Assembly (NCBI GenBank): GCA_009664345.1
Contig: CP043547.1
Coordinates: 3,810,709-3,874,708 of the forward strand
Reading direction: 5' to 3'
DNA: 64,000 nt
DNA from: Planctomycetales bacterium 10988
GTDB lineage: Bacteria; Planctomycetota; Planctomycetia; Pirellulales; Pb10988
Positions within the stretch are counted from its first letter, which is position 1. Every line of letters begins with the position of its first letter. The translations under genes and the position numbers were made by a program. Shown here in pieces: positions 44,458-52,308 of the stretch. The notes beneath the pieces were generated by a model. It saw only the letters and a program-made list of their open reading frames with translations, was not told the DNA's origin and ran no database searches.

Positions 44458-45762
44458 GTGGACGCTGCCACCTTTGCCTGGCTAGCCGCAGGTAGTTGTT
44501 TGATCACGCTTTTTGCGGCGATCGGTGTTCGTTCTCTGCGAGATTTCTCCCGAAGCGAACTCAAAGATATTTGCACGCAACATCAGAAGCCGGAGCGATT
44601 GGGAAGAATTCTTCTCACCCATGATCGGGTCGCCCTGGCGGTGGAAAGCTTGCAAATCATTGCCACGGCAATCTTTGTTTGGTCTGCGACGCAATGGATT
44701 CTCCTCACTTCTGCTCCAGAGAGTGCTTGGTATATCCTGCCGAGCGAAGCCGCCCTTCTTTGCCTGATTTTATTGGCCGTCGAAAGCTGGTTGCCTTGGT
44801 CCGTCGTCAGCATGTGGGCTGCACGTATCTTGTTTCATACGTGGCCTTTATGGGTTTTTGTCAGTTATCTTGTTGCCCCGATTTCTTGGACGGCCCGCTT
44901 TCTGGATACTGTTCTTCACCGCTTGGCGGGACGCGAACGGGCGATTCCTTCCGAAGAAACCTTTGAAGAAGAAATCCGCACGGTGGTCGATGAAGGGCAC
45001 CGCGAAGGGCTGTTGAAAGAAGAAGCCCGCGAGATGATCGAAGGAATCATCGAACTGAGCGAACGCGATGTCAGCGAAGTCATGACGCCGCGGACGGATA
45101 TGGTTTACATGCCGCTCCATGAATCGCTGGACGAAGCCGCCCAGTTTATCGCCGGCAGCCGGCACACGCGGATTCCCGTTTATCAACAAAATCGGGATAA
45201 CATTGTCGGGATTCTCCACGCCAAAGACCTCCTCGCGGCGTTGGCCCGTTTGACTTGCGAACAGGAACAAAGTGGCGAAATCCCTTCGCTTCGCTCGATT
45301 CTCCGCGAACCGTACTTCATTCCGCAAACGAAAAATGTCAATGAACTCTTGCGGGAGTTTCAGCAAACCCGCACGCAAATGGCCATCGTTCTCGATGAAT
45401 ACGGCGGCGTTTCCGGCTTGATCACGATTGAAGATGTCCTCGAAGAGATCGTCGGGGAAATCGTGGACGAATACGATGCCGATTTGGTCGAGAGCATCAA
45501 ACTCACGCGAGAAAACACCGCCGAGGTCCTGGCCAGGGTGCATATAGATGAAATCAACGATGCCCTCAATCTGGAACTGCCCGACGATGATGACTTCGAT
45601 ACCATCGGAGGGTTCGTCTTTAGCCAACTTGGGCATGTTCCCAAAAAGGGCGAAGAAGTCACCCACGGCGATGTCCGCATCACGGTCCTTTCGGCCACCG
45701 CCCGGCGGATCGAAAAACTTCGTGTGGAAAAACTCGATCCTTCGTGGGAGAAAACTGCCTAA
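44458..45762 (+). CDS. CorC/HlyC-type transporter with CNNM and CBS domains
   Basis: The 434-residue protein has an N-terminal membrane region (DUF21/CNNM type, four hydrophobic segments up to about 145). A tandem CBS pair follows (about 190-330, including VMTPRTDMVYMPLHESL, RHTRIPVYQQNRDNIVGIL and AIVLDEYGGVSGLITIEDVLEEIVGEIVDEYD), then the small CorC_HlyC domain (GGFVFSQLGHVPKKGEEV). Proteins of this class act in magnesium or cobalt efflux and homeostasis. It starts with a GTG six bases after ybeY. The gene order phoH, PgpH, ybeY, CorC-like, recO is widely conserved. Confidence 0.92.
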   Translation: MDAATFAWLAAGSCLITLFAAIGVRSLRDFSRSELKDICTQHQKPERLGRILLTHDRVALAVESLQIIATAIFVWSATQWILLTSAPESAWYILPSEAALLCLILLAVESWLPWSVVSMWAARILFHTWPLWVFVSYLVAPISWTARFLDTVLHRLAGRERAIPSEETFEEEIRTVVDEGHREGLLKEEAREMIEGIIELSERDVSEVMTPRTDMVYMPLHESLDEAAQFIAGSRHTRIPVYQQNRDNIVGILHAKDLLAALARLTCEQEQSGEIPSLRSILREPYFIPQTKNVNELLREFQQTRTQMAIVLDEYGGVSGLITIEDVLEEIVGEIVDEYDADLVESIKLTRENTAEVLARVHIDEINDALNLELPDDDDFDTIGGFVFSQLGHVPKKGEEVTHGDVRITVLSATARRIEKLRVEKLDPSWEKTA

Positions 45763-45891
45763 AGTTGGCATTCCTGGAAATCAATTCTCGCTTGGGCAAG
45801 ACGCACTCCGAGCTTCCCTATTTTCTCTATTCCGACGAAACCACAGGAAATCGCGGTAAAATCGGAAAATGCTAGACAAACAGCCCAAAAG

Positions 45892-46650
45892 ATGCCGAGT
45901 GAAAAATCTGCGGCGATCGTGATTCGCGTGATCGACTGGAGCGAAAGTAGCAACGTGGTGACCCTGTTTACCCGCGACTTTGGCAAGATTACCGCGCTTG
46001 CCAAAGGGGGGCGTCGTCCGAAGGGTCCGTTCGAAAGTGCTCTTGACCTACTCGCTGGATGTCGTATTGTGTTTCTGCACAAATCGACGGAAGCACTCGA
46101 TCTGCTGACCGAAGCCAAACTGATGCGACGATTCCGCGGAGCCGAACAAGGCTTGGCCCCGCTGTATGCCGGATATTATCTGGCGGAGTTGTTGCGAGAG
46201 TTGACCGAGGAAGGCGATCCACATCCAGAGTTATTCGACGCTTCCGAAGAGATCATTCAGGTCTTGAGTTCGACGAAGGCCCCCGTGGCCCGGTTGGTAC
46301 TCCAGTTTGAGATCATCGCTTTACGACTGTTGGGGCATTTGCCGAGACTGACGCATTGTGTCGAGACCGGGGTTCCGGTCACCGCCAGCGGAACGGTTGC
46401 CTTTGGCATCCTCTCCGGAGGCGTTCTCAGTCCGGAAGTCGCCCAACAACGTTCGCGAGTCACCCGAGTCCGCAACTCAAGCTTGAAGATCATCGAACAA
46501 TTTGCCCAAGATGTGAATGCCTGGAAAACGATCACCCTGGATTCGCAATCGCTGGGCGAGTTACGCAACTTATTCAACCAATACATTCAACATTTACTCG
46601 GTAAAAAACCCAGAATGCACGATCACCTTCGCTTATTGTCTCAGCAATAA
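45892..46650 (+). CDS. recO: DNA repair protein RecO
   Basis: RecO helps load RecA at gaps covered with single-strand-binding protein. The 252-residue protein begins with the OB-fold region (AAIVIRVIDWSESSNVVTLF, TRDFGKITALAKGGRRPKG). An alpha-helical domain follows with YYLAELLRELTEEGDPHPELF, ILQFEI-like helices and HLPRLTHCVETG. Length and domain order match the family. The start at 45892 has only a weak AAAAG upstream. It ends the conserved phoH-to-recO series; 129 bases separate it from the CorC-like gene. Confidence 0.9.
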   Translation: MPSEKSAAIVIRVIDWSESSNVVTLFTRDFGKITALAKGGRRPKGPFESALDLLAGCRIVFLHKSTEALDLLTEAKLMRRFRGAEQGLAPLYAGYYLAELLRELTEEGDPHPELFDASEEIIQVLSSTKAPVARLVLQFEIIALRLLGHLPRLTHCVETGVPVTASGTVAFGILSGGVLSPEVAQQRSRVTRVRNSSLKIIEQFAQDVNAWKTITLDSQSLGELRNLFNQYIQHLLGKKPRMHDHLRLLSQQ

Positions 46651-46806
46651 TTCGAAATGATTTTGGATTTTTTTGCCGAACAAACGAACCATCACCCAAG
46701 ACAGCACGTAGCCGAATTGAATGCATTGCTAGGAAAGCATGTTCGTATTCATTCGGATTATCGCCAGCTTTTGGATGCCTTAGGCTCCCAGACAAGGACG
46801 TTTTGC

Positions 46807-47931
46807 ATGCCTGGTCGAACTCAGAATCTCATCAATTGTGGCTGCCTCTTGCTCTTGGTCAGTAGCCTGACGCTTGGTTGTCAGTCCGCTTTCTTGCGAT
46901 CCCCTTCCCCGAGTGGTGAAACTTCCGAGCAAGAAATCCAAGATGCCTTGGAAGGAACTTCGAGTTGGCAACGCGCTTATCGCAACGCCACGAATCAATT
47001 GCCTAATCAAGAGGTTGCCCGCGAAGCCCTTGAGGAAGGGAACGCTTACTTCGAGGCAAAAGAATACAATAAAGCGATCAGCCCCTATAAAACGGCTGCC
47101 CTCCGCTGGCCCAATTCCGGGATTGAAGAAGATGCCCTCTTCAAACTGGGCGAATGTTATTTCTTCACGGATCGCTATTCCAAAGCGATTCCACAATACA
47201 ATATTCTGCTGAAGCGTTATGAAAACTCCCGCTATCTCGATCAAGTCGGGCAGCGGTTGTTCTTGATCGGGCAGTACTGGGAGAAATCGGACAAGAAGCA
47301 CAATCACTGGTCGCTCGTGCCGAACTTTCTTGATAAAACCCGCCCGCTATTCGATACGCGGGGAGAATCGGTTCGGACCTATGAAGCCATCCGTCTTCAT
47401 GATCCGACCGGGCCGCTGGCCGATGACAGCGTGATGGCGACCGCGACAAGCTATTACGAACAAGGTCGGTATCGCGATGCGGCATTCTATTATGAGCAGC
47501 TTCGTAAAGATTATCCCCGCAGCGAACATCAGCCCAAGGCTCATGAATTGGCGGTTGCTTCGCAGTTGAGTAGCTATCAAGGCCCGTATTATGACGGGAA
47601 GGATTTATCCTCGGCCAAAAAGTTGATTCAGAGCAGCATTACGCAATTCCCGGTGGAACTCGGAGATTCGAAGCAAGGTCTTCTGCAAGATCAAGAGCGA
47701 GTCCGCCAAGCCTTGGCCCGCCGTGATTTCCAGCAAGCGGAGTATTATTTCGGTCGCGGCGATTATCAATCCGCCCGTTTCTACTGGTCGGAAGTCCTCA
47801 AAAATCACCCCGATACCGAGGCCGCCGTCGAAGCCCGAGCCCGACTCGATCAAACCAAGGGCTATCCCGCCCAAGCCAACGAACCGCTCAAGTGGGTCGC
47901 CAAGCCGTTTGAATTTTTAGAGAAGAAGTAA
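46807..47931 (+). CDS. BamD-like TPR outer-membrane lipoprotein
   Basis: The preferred ATG at 46807 (AAGGA nine bases upstream) gives 374 residues. The N-terminus is a lipoprotein signal, NCGCLLLLVSSLTLGC, with Cys as the probable lipidated residue. Tetratricopeptide-type repeats follow: GNAYFEAKEYNKAISPYKTA, LGECYFFTDRYSKAIPQYN, SYYEQGRYRDAAFYYEQL and YFGRGDYQSARFYWSEVL. This is the layout of BamD/YfiO, which helps the Bam complex insert outer-membrane proteins. A longer frame back to 46657 lacks support. BamD is usually about 250 residues, so this longer protein may be a planctomycete variant or a different TPR lipoprotein. Confidence 0.75.
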   Translation: MPGRTQNLINCGCLLLLVSSLTLGCQSAFLRSPSPSGETSEQEIQDALEGTSSWQRAYRNATNQLPNQEVAREALEEGNAYFEAKEYNKAISPYKTAALRWPNSGIEEDALFKLGECYFFTDRYSKAIPQYNILLKRYENSRYLDQVGQRLFLIGQYWEKSDKKHNHWSLVPNFLDKTRPLFDTRGESVRTYEAIRLHDPTGPLADDSVMATATSYYEQGRYRDAAFYYEQLRKDYPRSEHQPKAHELAVASQLSSYQGPYYDGKDLSSAKKLIQSSITQFPVELGDSKQGLLQDQERVRQALARRDFQQAEYYFGRGDYQSARFYWSEVLKNHPDTEAAVEARARLDQTKGYPAQANEPLKWVAKPFEFLEKK

Positions 47932-47958
47932 GCGGCGAAGCGGATAACTTCGGGGCTT

Positions 47959-49014
47959 TTAAAAAATGATGCGTTCGCCCGACTGGTGGCTTCTCTCCGC
48001 CTCTTGTACTAAGGCAATCGCCCGGCGTGCATCTTCGGCGGGTTTGCCCAAGCGAACGAGGCTCATCACCGAGCGATAATACCACAGCAATAGCCGCTCG
48101 CCGACGGGGCGTTCATCATCGAGCGATTCGATATGCCGACCGGCTTGATCAAACCAAGTGATGCGGGCGGGCAGATCAACAAAGGCAATCCCGCGTTCGC
48201 AAACCACTTGCAAGGCCGATGGCGAATTAAACGAAACGGCCTCGACCCATTCTTGGGGAACATATCGCCCACAACTAATTTGGGCCACCGGGCCGCTGCC
48301 GAACTTGCCAGCTTGGACGTCTTCCGGCTCGGAAAAATCCAAGCTGATCATACGGTAATCTTCCAAGCTTTCCCCTGCCTGAGGCTTTTTCGCTTCTAAG
48401 CCACCTTGATGGGCCACGCTCACCAAACTCGTCGGTTCTTTCCCAACCACGTACCGGCACCAATCCACCAGCTGCATCAATTCGACTTGGGAAGAATTCC
48501 GCAAATGATGGTTCGTCCAAGGCAATTTTCGGCGATTGGGTTTATCGAGATGTTGCCGCAAATGGCAGAAAAGTAGCTTCGGTTGCCCAAGTCGGGTGGC
48601 GATCAATTCCTTTAATCGCAGCGTTGCTGGGGCATAACGGCGAGGAAGTTCCGAAACAAACGCGATCCCTGACTGTTCGGTATGCCGCTGAATCTGGTCG
48701 ATTTCTTCGAGGCTAATTTCCAAAGGATCGCCGCAGTAGACCGATTTGCCCGCTTCGCTGGCGGCGAGAATCGGCAAAATGCCTGTCCACTGCAACGAGA
48801 GAACCATCACCCCGTCGATATCCTCCCGGCGGCAGACCGCGCGGAATCCATCGGAAGGAACCGCTTCGAACTCTCTGGCGACCTGGGCCGCCTTGTGCCC
48901 GACTTGATCGTAAACCGCACGAATCTCAAAGCGATCGCTCAAGGCACGCAAGGCGGGTCGATAACGTTGATCCCAATCCGTGCCTAATCCAACCAAGGCG
49001 ATACGCAGCTTCAT
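47959..49014 (-). CDS. Gfo/Idh/MocA-family protein
   Basis: The 351-residue protein begins with a dinucleotide-binding fold, MKLRIALVGLGTDWDQRYRPAL, and then has RAVYDQVGHKAAQVARE. It resembles the Gfo/Idh/MocA oxidoreductases, which act on sugars and cyclitols using NAD(P). The usual EKP motif with its catalytic lysine is replaced by CGDP in KSVYCGDPLEISLEEI, so it may have lost oxidoreductase activity or use another residue. AGGAAG upstream supports the ATG at 49014. It is convergent with the BamD-like gene and has no obvious partner. Confidence 0.8.
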   Translation of the reverse strand: MKLRIALVGLGTDWDQRYRPALRALSDRFEIRAVYDQVGHKAAQVAREFEAVPSDGFRAVCRREDIDGVMVLSLQWTGILPILAASEAGKSVYCGDPLEISLEEIDQIQRHTEQSGIAFVSELPRRYAPATLRLKELIATRLGQPKLLFCHLRQHLDKPNRRKLPWTNHHLRNSSQVELMQLVDWCRYVVGKEPTSLVSVAHQGGLEAKKPQAGESLEDYRMISLDFSEPEDVQAGKFGSGPVAQISCGRYVPQEWVEAVSFNSPSALQVVCERGIAFVDLPARITWFDQAGRHIESLDDERPVGERLLLWYYRSVMSLVRLGKPAEDARRAIALVQEAERSHQSGERIIF

Positions 49015-49211
49015 GCAGTTCTTCTTCCTGAAAGTTTTGGGAGGAGCCTTCGATCCGCAGCCCCCACTTCCCGCCAGGTGAGGCCCTGCAATTGCGAAGT
49101 ATTATAGAGAAGTGAGGCTAGTAAAACCAATCGATTTGCCAACTTAGCGCATTTTTTCTCAGAATGGAAGTAGCGGAAGGAAGGGGTTGAAAGGAATAGA
49201 ATTTTTTTGTA

Positions 49212-49293
49212 GCTAGGCTAAAACCTCATTCTTGAGATTAAAAGCTCTCACGTTTGAGTGTTATAGATAATTTTCAATCCGTTTTATCTGAGC
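49212..49293. repeat. Inverted-repeat family 2, copy 4
   Basis: This 82-bp diverged copy has ends GCTAGGCTAAAAC and GTTTTATCTGAGC. Its interior ACGTTTGAGTGTTATAG and TTTCAATCCGTTTTATC match GCGTTTGAGTGTTTTAG and TTCAATCCGTTTTGTC of copy 3. It ends three bases before the stop codon of the minus-strand lipoprotein gene. Confidence 0.65.
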
Positions 49294-49296
49294 TTT

Positions 49297-49896
49297 TTAG
49301 AGCAAGGACTTTTCCGCAGGATGGGCCTCCAGCCACTCTCGCATTTCTTCCTTTTTTCGTAGGAAAGGGGCCGCTTCGTCTGACTCTTGGGGAGAAGCGA
49401 ACGAATCCGCCTGAACTTGATAGAGTTCCATCAAGGTTGACGCGGCCGCTCGGCGGAACATAAGTCGTTCTTCTTCATCGGCTTGGACATTTTCGATCTT
49501 GGCCGTGGTGGACACTGCCTGCTTACCCAAAGCCCCTAGGATTTGGAAAGCCAGCACCCGGCCATCATCGTCGCTTTCATCTGAAGTCACCGTATAAAGA
49601 AGGCGCTCGATCGTATAATCTCCGAGAGTGCGAAGCTCTTCCAGCGGAGCCTCCGCCTGCTCCAAAGATTCGGTTTCCCAGGCAAGTTGCAACTTCACGA
49701 CAGCCAGATTAAATCGGGCTTGCTCCGTTTCAGGAACCGGCGGAAGTGGTTTCACTTCAATAGGTTGCGACTCAACACATCCTAACGAAGCCAACAGCAC
49801 CCAACCACAAAGAATCAGGCAAAAGCCCCGTTTCGCGTTTGCCCGCTCTCGATCATCCGCCCAAGCACCGAACCCCGAACACTGAAAACCGAACAC
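49297..49896 (-). CDS. Small lipoprotein, unknown function
   Basis: I do not recognise the family. The proposed GTG at 49896 (GGAG nine bases upstream) gives 199 residues. A hydrophobic segment (GFCLILCGWVLLASLGC) ends in a lipobox, followed by a Pro-rich linker (PIEVKPLPPVPETEQA). The rest is a helical domain with paired-helix repeats that looks HEAT-like (YTIERLLYTV, GRVLAFQILGALGKQAV, FRRAAASTLMELYQ). The open frame extends further upstream, but that part only mirrors the antisense of dcd. The first ~12 codons lie in a GGGTTC-type repeat, so the start region may have been supplied by the repeat. It follows dcd by 20 bases. Confidence 0.6.
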   Translation of the reverse strand: MFGFQCSGFGAWADDRERANAKRGFCLILCGWVLLASLGCVESQPIEVKPLPPVPETEQARFNLAVVKLQLAWETESLEQAEAPLEELRTLGDYTIERLLYTVTSDESDDDGRVLAFQILGALGKQAVSTTAKIENVQADEEERLMFRRAAASTLMELYQVQADSFASPQESDEAAPFLRKKEEMREWLEAHPAEKSLL

Positions 49897-49897
49897 C
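49865..49897. repeat. Partial GGGTTTC-type arm within a gene start
   Basis: GCACCGAACCCCGAACACTG and the next bases match the right arm of the palindromic repeat family (compare 33187 and 38267). No opposite arm is visible, so it is a half element. It overlaps the N-terminal codons of the lipoprotein gene. Confidence 0.45.
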
Positions 49898-49916
49898 AAA
49901 AAAAACTCCGTTTTTT

Positions 49917-50507
49917 TTACCGATGCGAATATTCCATCCCAAAGTTCAGCTTGAGTTGCTGATCCTCGGTGGGAATTTGTTCTTGCTGAGGGCAAAGTTC
50001 CTTGAAGAGGAGACTTGGTTGAATATCGCGGTTGTTCTGATATTTTCCGTTGCGATATTCTTGGATGGGGCCTTCGACTTGGTGATAGAAAATTTGGCAG
50101 ATTTGAATGCCAGGATAGATCCGAACGGGGTGAACGGCGAACATTTCAAGCGTCCAATAGCCACAAAACCCAACATCGCCGAATCCAGCCGTGACATGCA
50201 CAAACAGCCCAAGTCGGCCAATCGAAGAACGTCCTTCGATCATCGGCACCAGGTTGTGCGTTTGGGTGCGTTCCTTTGTTCGGGCGAGATAAAGGGTGTT
50301 CGGTTGCAGGACAAATCCATCTTCAGGAATCTCATGACGCCGAACGCGGTTCGGTTTTCGCATATCGAGCACGACTTCTTCATAAGTCATTAACTCGTTA
50401 TGCAGCGTCAAGTTATAGCTATTGGGATTGAGTTGATCCGGGTTGAAGGGATCAATGAAAATGTCCTGATTCATGCGGCGGCGAATCTCAGGGCCGGTGA
50501 GTATCAT
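49917..50507 (-). CDS. dcd: dCTP deaminase
   Basis: Dcd converts dCTP to dUTP for thymidylate synthesis. The 196-residue protein has MILTGPEIRRRM at the start, NPNSYNLTLHNEL, and the signature region IEGRSSIGRLGLFVHVTAGF, with the catalytic Glu further on in GYWTLEMF. Length matches the trimeric dCTP deaminase family. GAGG ten bases upstream supports the ATG. It lies downstream of nth on the same strand with 181 bases between. I cannot tell from sequence whether it is mono- or bifunctional (with dUTPase activity). Confidence 0.93.
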   Translation of the reverse strand: MILTGPEIRRRMNQDIFIDPFNPDQLNPNSYNLTLHNELMTYEEVVLDMRKPNRVRRHEIPEDGFVLQPNTLYLARTKERTQTHNLVPMIEGRSSIGRLGLFVHVTAGFGDVGFCGYWTLEMFAVHPVRIYPGIQICQIFYHQVEGPIQEYRNGKYQNNRDIQPSLLFKELCPQQEQIPTEDQQLKLNFGMEYSHR

Positions 50508-50688
50508 CTGGGGGGATCCTCAAGAAAAGTGCCATTCGATATGCCGACTCAAAGGCAATTTCGGGCAGAATTCGGGGGAGCAATCACTCCTGGATAGGCA
50601 AAAACCGTTCTTGATGTGCATCGGTTCCCGTCAAGAATGGCTTGACAATATCAGTCGAAGTGCCGATTGTGGCGGACAACCGCAGCTT

Positions 50689-51375
50689 CTACTTGACGCC
50701 GACTTGAGGGCAGAGATCCAAGAGAACACAGGCGTCGCACTTGGGTTTCCTCGCCCCACAAATCTTTCGACCGTGGTCGATCAGCCGGTGACTGAAGTCA
50801 ATCCATTCCTTTTTGGGAAGGATTTCGATTAAGTCTCGCTCGATCTTGACGGCATCCTGCTGAGAAGTTAGCCCAAGCCGACGACTTAATCGACCGACGT
50901 GTGTATCAACCACAACCCCCGAAGGAATGCCAAAGGCAACCCCGAGGACAACATTGGCGGTTTTCCGACCGATCCCAGGAAGAACAACCAGTTTCTCCAG
51001 CGATTTCGGAACCTCACCTTGATAGTGTTCTACTAATTGTTGACAACAAGCCTTGATATTTTTCGCTTTATTTCGATAGAAGCCGGTGGTCTTCACAGCC
51101 TCTTCTAAATCCGTAAGTTCTGCCTCTGCAAAGGCTTCCGCTGTCGAATACCGTTGAAAAAGCGAAGGCGTGACGATATTGACTCGTTTATCCGTACACT
51201 GGGCCGACAGAATCGTTGCGACTAACAATTGCAATGGATTGTCGTGCAGCAACGCACATTCCGGCGCTGGATATTCTTTTTTCAAGCGACGAAGTAATTT
51301 TCGAACGCGTGACTTTTCCGCTTTGGCTACCTCTTCCGGGGTAGAGGAAGTAGCTATCGTTCGTTTTCGACCCAT
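50689..51375 (-). CDS. nth: Endonuclease III
   Basis: Nth is a DNA glycosylase/AP lyase that removes oxidised pyrimidines. The 228-residue protein has LLVATILSAQCTDKRVN, the helix-hairpin-helix VVLPGIGRKTANVVLG with the catalytic Lys, and VVVDTHVGRLSRRLGL with the conserved Asp. Its C-terminal [4Fe-4S] cluster motif is CGARKPKCDACVLLDLC (C-x6-C-x2-C-x5-C). About 20 extra basic residues precede the usual N-terminus. GGAAGC directly before the ATG at 51375 supports the start. Confidence 0.96.
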   Translation of the reverse strand: MGRKRTIATSSTPEEVAKAEKSRVRKLLRRLKKEYPAPECALLHDNPLQLLVATILSAQCTDKRVNIVTPSLFQRYSTAEAFAEAELTDLEEAVKTTGFYRNKAKNIKACCQQLVEHYQGEVPKSLEKLVVLPGIGRKTANVVLGVAFGIPSGVVVDTHVGRLSRRLGLTSQQDAVKIERDLIEILPKKEWIDFSHRLIDHGRKICGARKPKCDACVLLDLCPQVGVK

Positions 51376-51868
51376 TTTGCTTCCATCGGGGGTGAAGGAT
51401 TTGCTCTATCCTCTCATTGTACCACAGGATAGGAAATTGGGGCCGATCAAGCCCAATCGTAGTCGGGCAAAGAGCCCCTTGCAACGGGGCAAATCCTTTC
51501 TTTCGCCTCTTTCTCGAAAAAACTTCACCTTTCATTCATTAAAAATAAATTGAAGGGGAAACCTTTTTGGCGAGGTTTCGGGTTTCAGGGTTCAGGTTTC
51601 GGGATTTGAGCTGAGAGTCTTCAAAGAATCCACATCTCCAGACTCACCAACGTCGGATGGCCATTTCATTTTCACCTGTCCTGGAGATTCACCCCCAAGT
51701 CCCGAAACCTGAATCCCGAACCCTGAAACCTAATCTATTCCCTGGTTTTCGGGCTGAGCTACCAAATACCTTCTCCCCAGTGCAAATTTCTTCTCCTTAG
51801 TGCGCCATTCTGCCGATAAGAGTTTCAACGTCTATTCTTGAGACTCATCTCTTAGCGAAGTGGTTGGT
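51376..51868. other. Divergent spacer with palindromic repeat
   Basis: These 493 bases separate the divergent nth gene from a small acidic-tailed protein gene. They hold the third palindromic GGGTTTC element (51574-51745) and must contain both promoters. No gene is seen. Confidence 0.5.
51574..51745. repeat. GGGTTTC palindromic element, copy 3
   Basis: The left arm 51574-51603 (GGTTTCGGGTTTCAGGG, then TTCAGGTTTCGGG) pairs with the right arm 51701-51745 (CCCGAAACCTGAATCCCG, then AACCCTGAAACC). The right arm continues into ATTCCCTGGT, as in copies 1 and 2. The loop is about 100 bases. Confidence 0.7.
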
Positions 51869-52087
51869 ATGGCAACGGAAGAACAAACGGAATCGCTTGT
51901 GTCTGATTTAGAACGTCGCCAAGAGGAAGTGATCCAGCAATTGGACCTTCTCGAACAACGGATCGATGCCGTCTTGGTCGAGTTCTCCCCGAAGCGAAAA
52001 CCCAAAGCAGAGGATGCCGATTCGAGTCCCGAGTCGAAAGCGGACTCCTCCTCAGAGACTGAAGAGATCGAACAAGAAGCCGCTTAA
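51869..52087 (+). CDS. Small coiled-coil protein with acidic tail, unknown
   Basis: This 72-residue product runs from the ATG at 51869 (a GTG at 51860 is also in frame). The first half (SDLERRQEEVIQQLDLLEQR) should form a coiled coil; the second half is a Lys-rich patch followed by a Ser/Glu/Asp-rich tail. I do not recognise a family. The composition is that of a soluble, partly disordered protein. The cardiolipin synthase gene follows after 221 bases. Confidence 0.5.
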   Translation: MATEEQTESLVSDLERRQEEVIQQLDLLEQRIDAVLVEFSPKRKPKAEDADSSPESKADSSSETEEIEQEAA

Positions 52088-52308
52088 TTCATCGGGCGAT
52101 GCTCTCAACGCCCCTTTCTTTGCAAGATTCTCCGTCTTGCAATTTTCTTCCCGATGGCCAACACTCTCATACCTACCTATGGTAAACGAATAAGAGTGGC
52201 TCTTGGCTTAACGCTGCTGAATCTGTTTTTCAGTGCCTGTCTCGAAAGGAACTCGTTTCCTGAAGTTCCGTCAGAGTCACCGCAAGCGTGTTTGAAGATC
52301 GGGTATTC

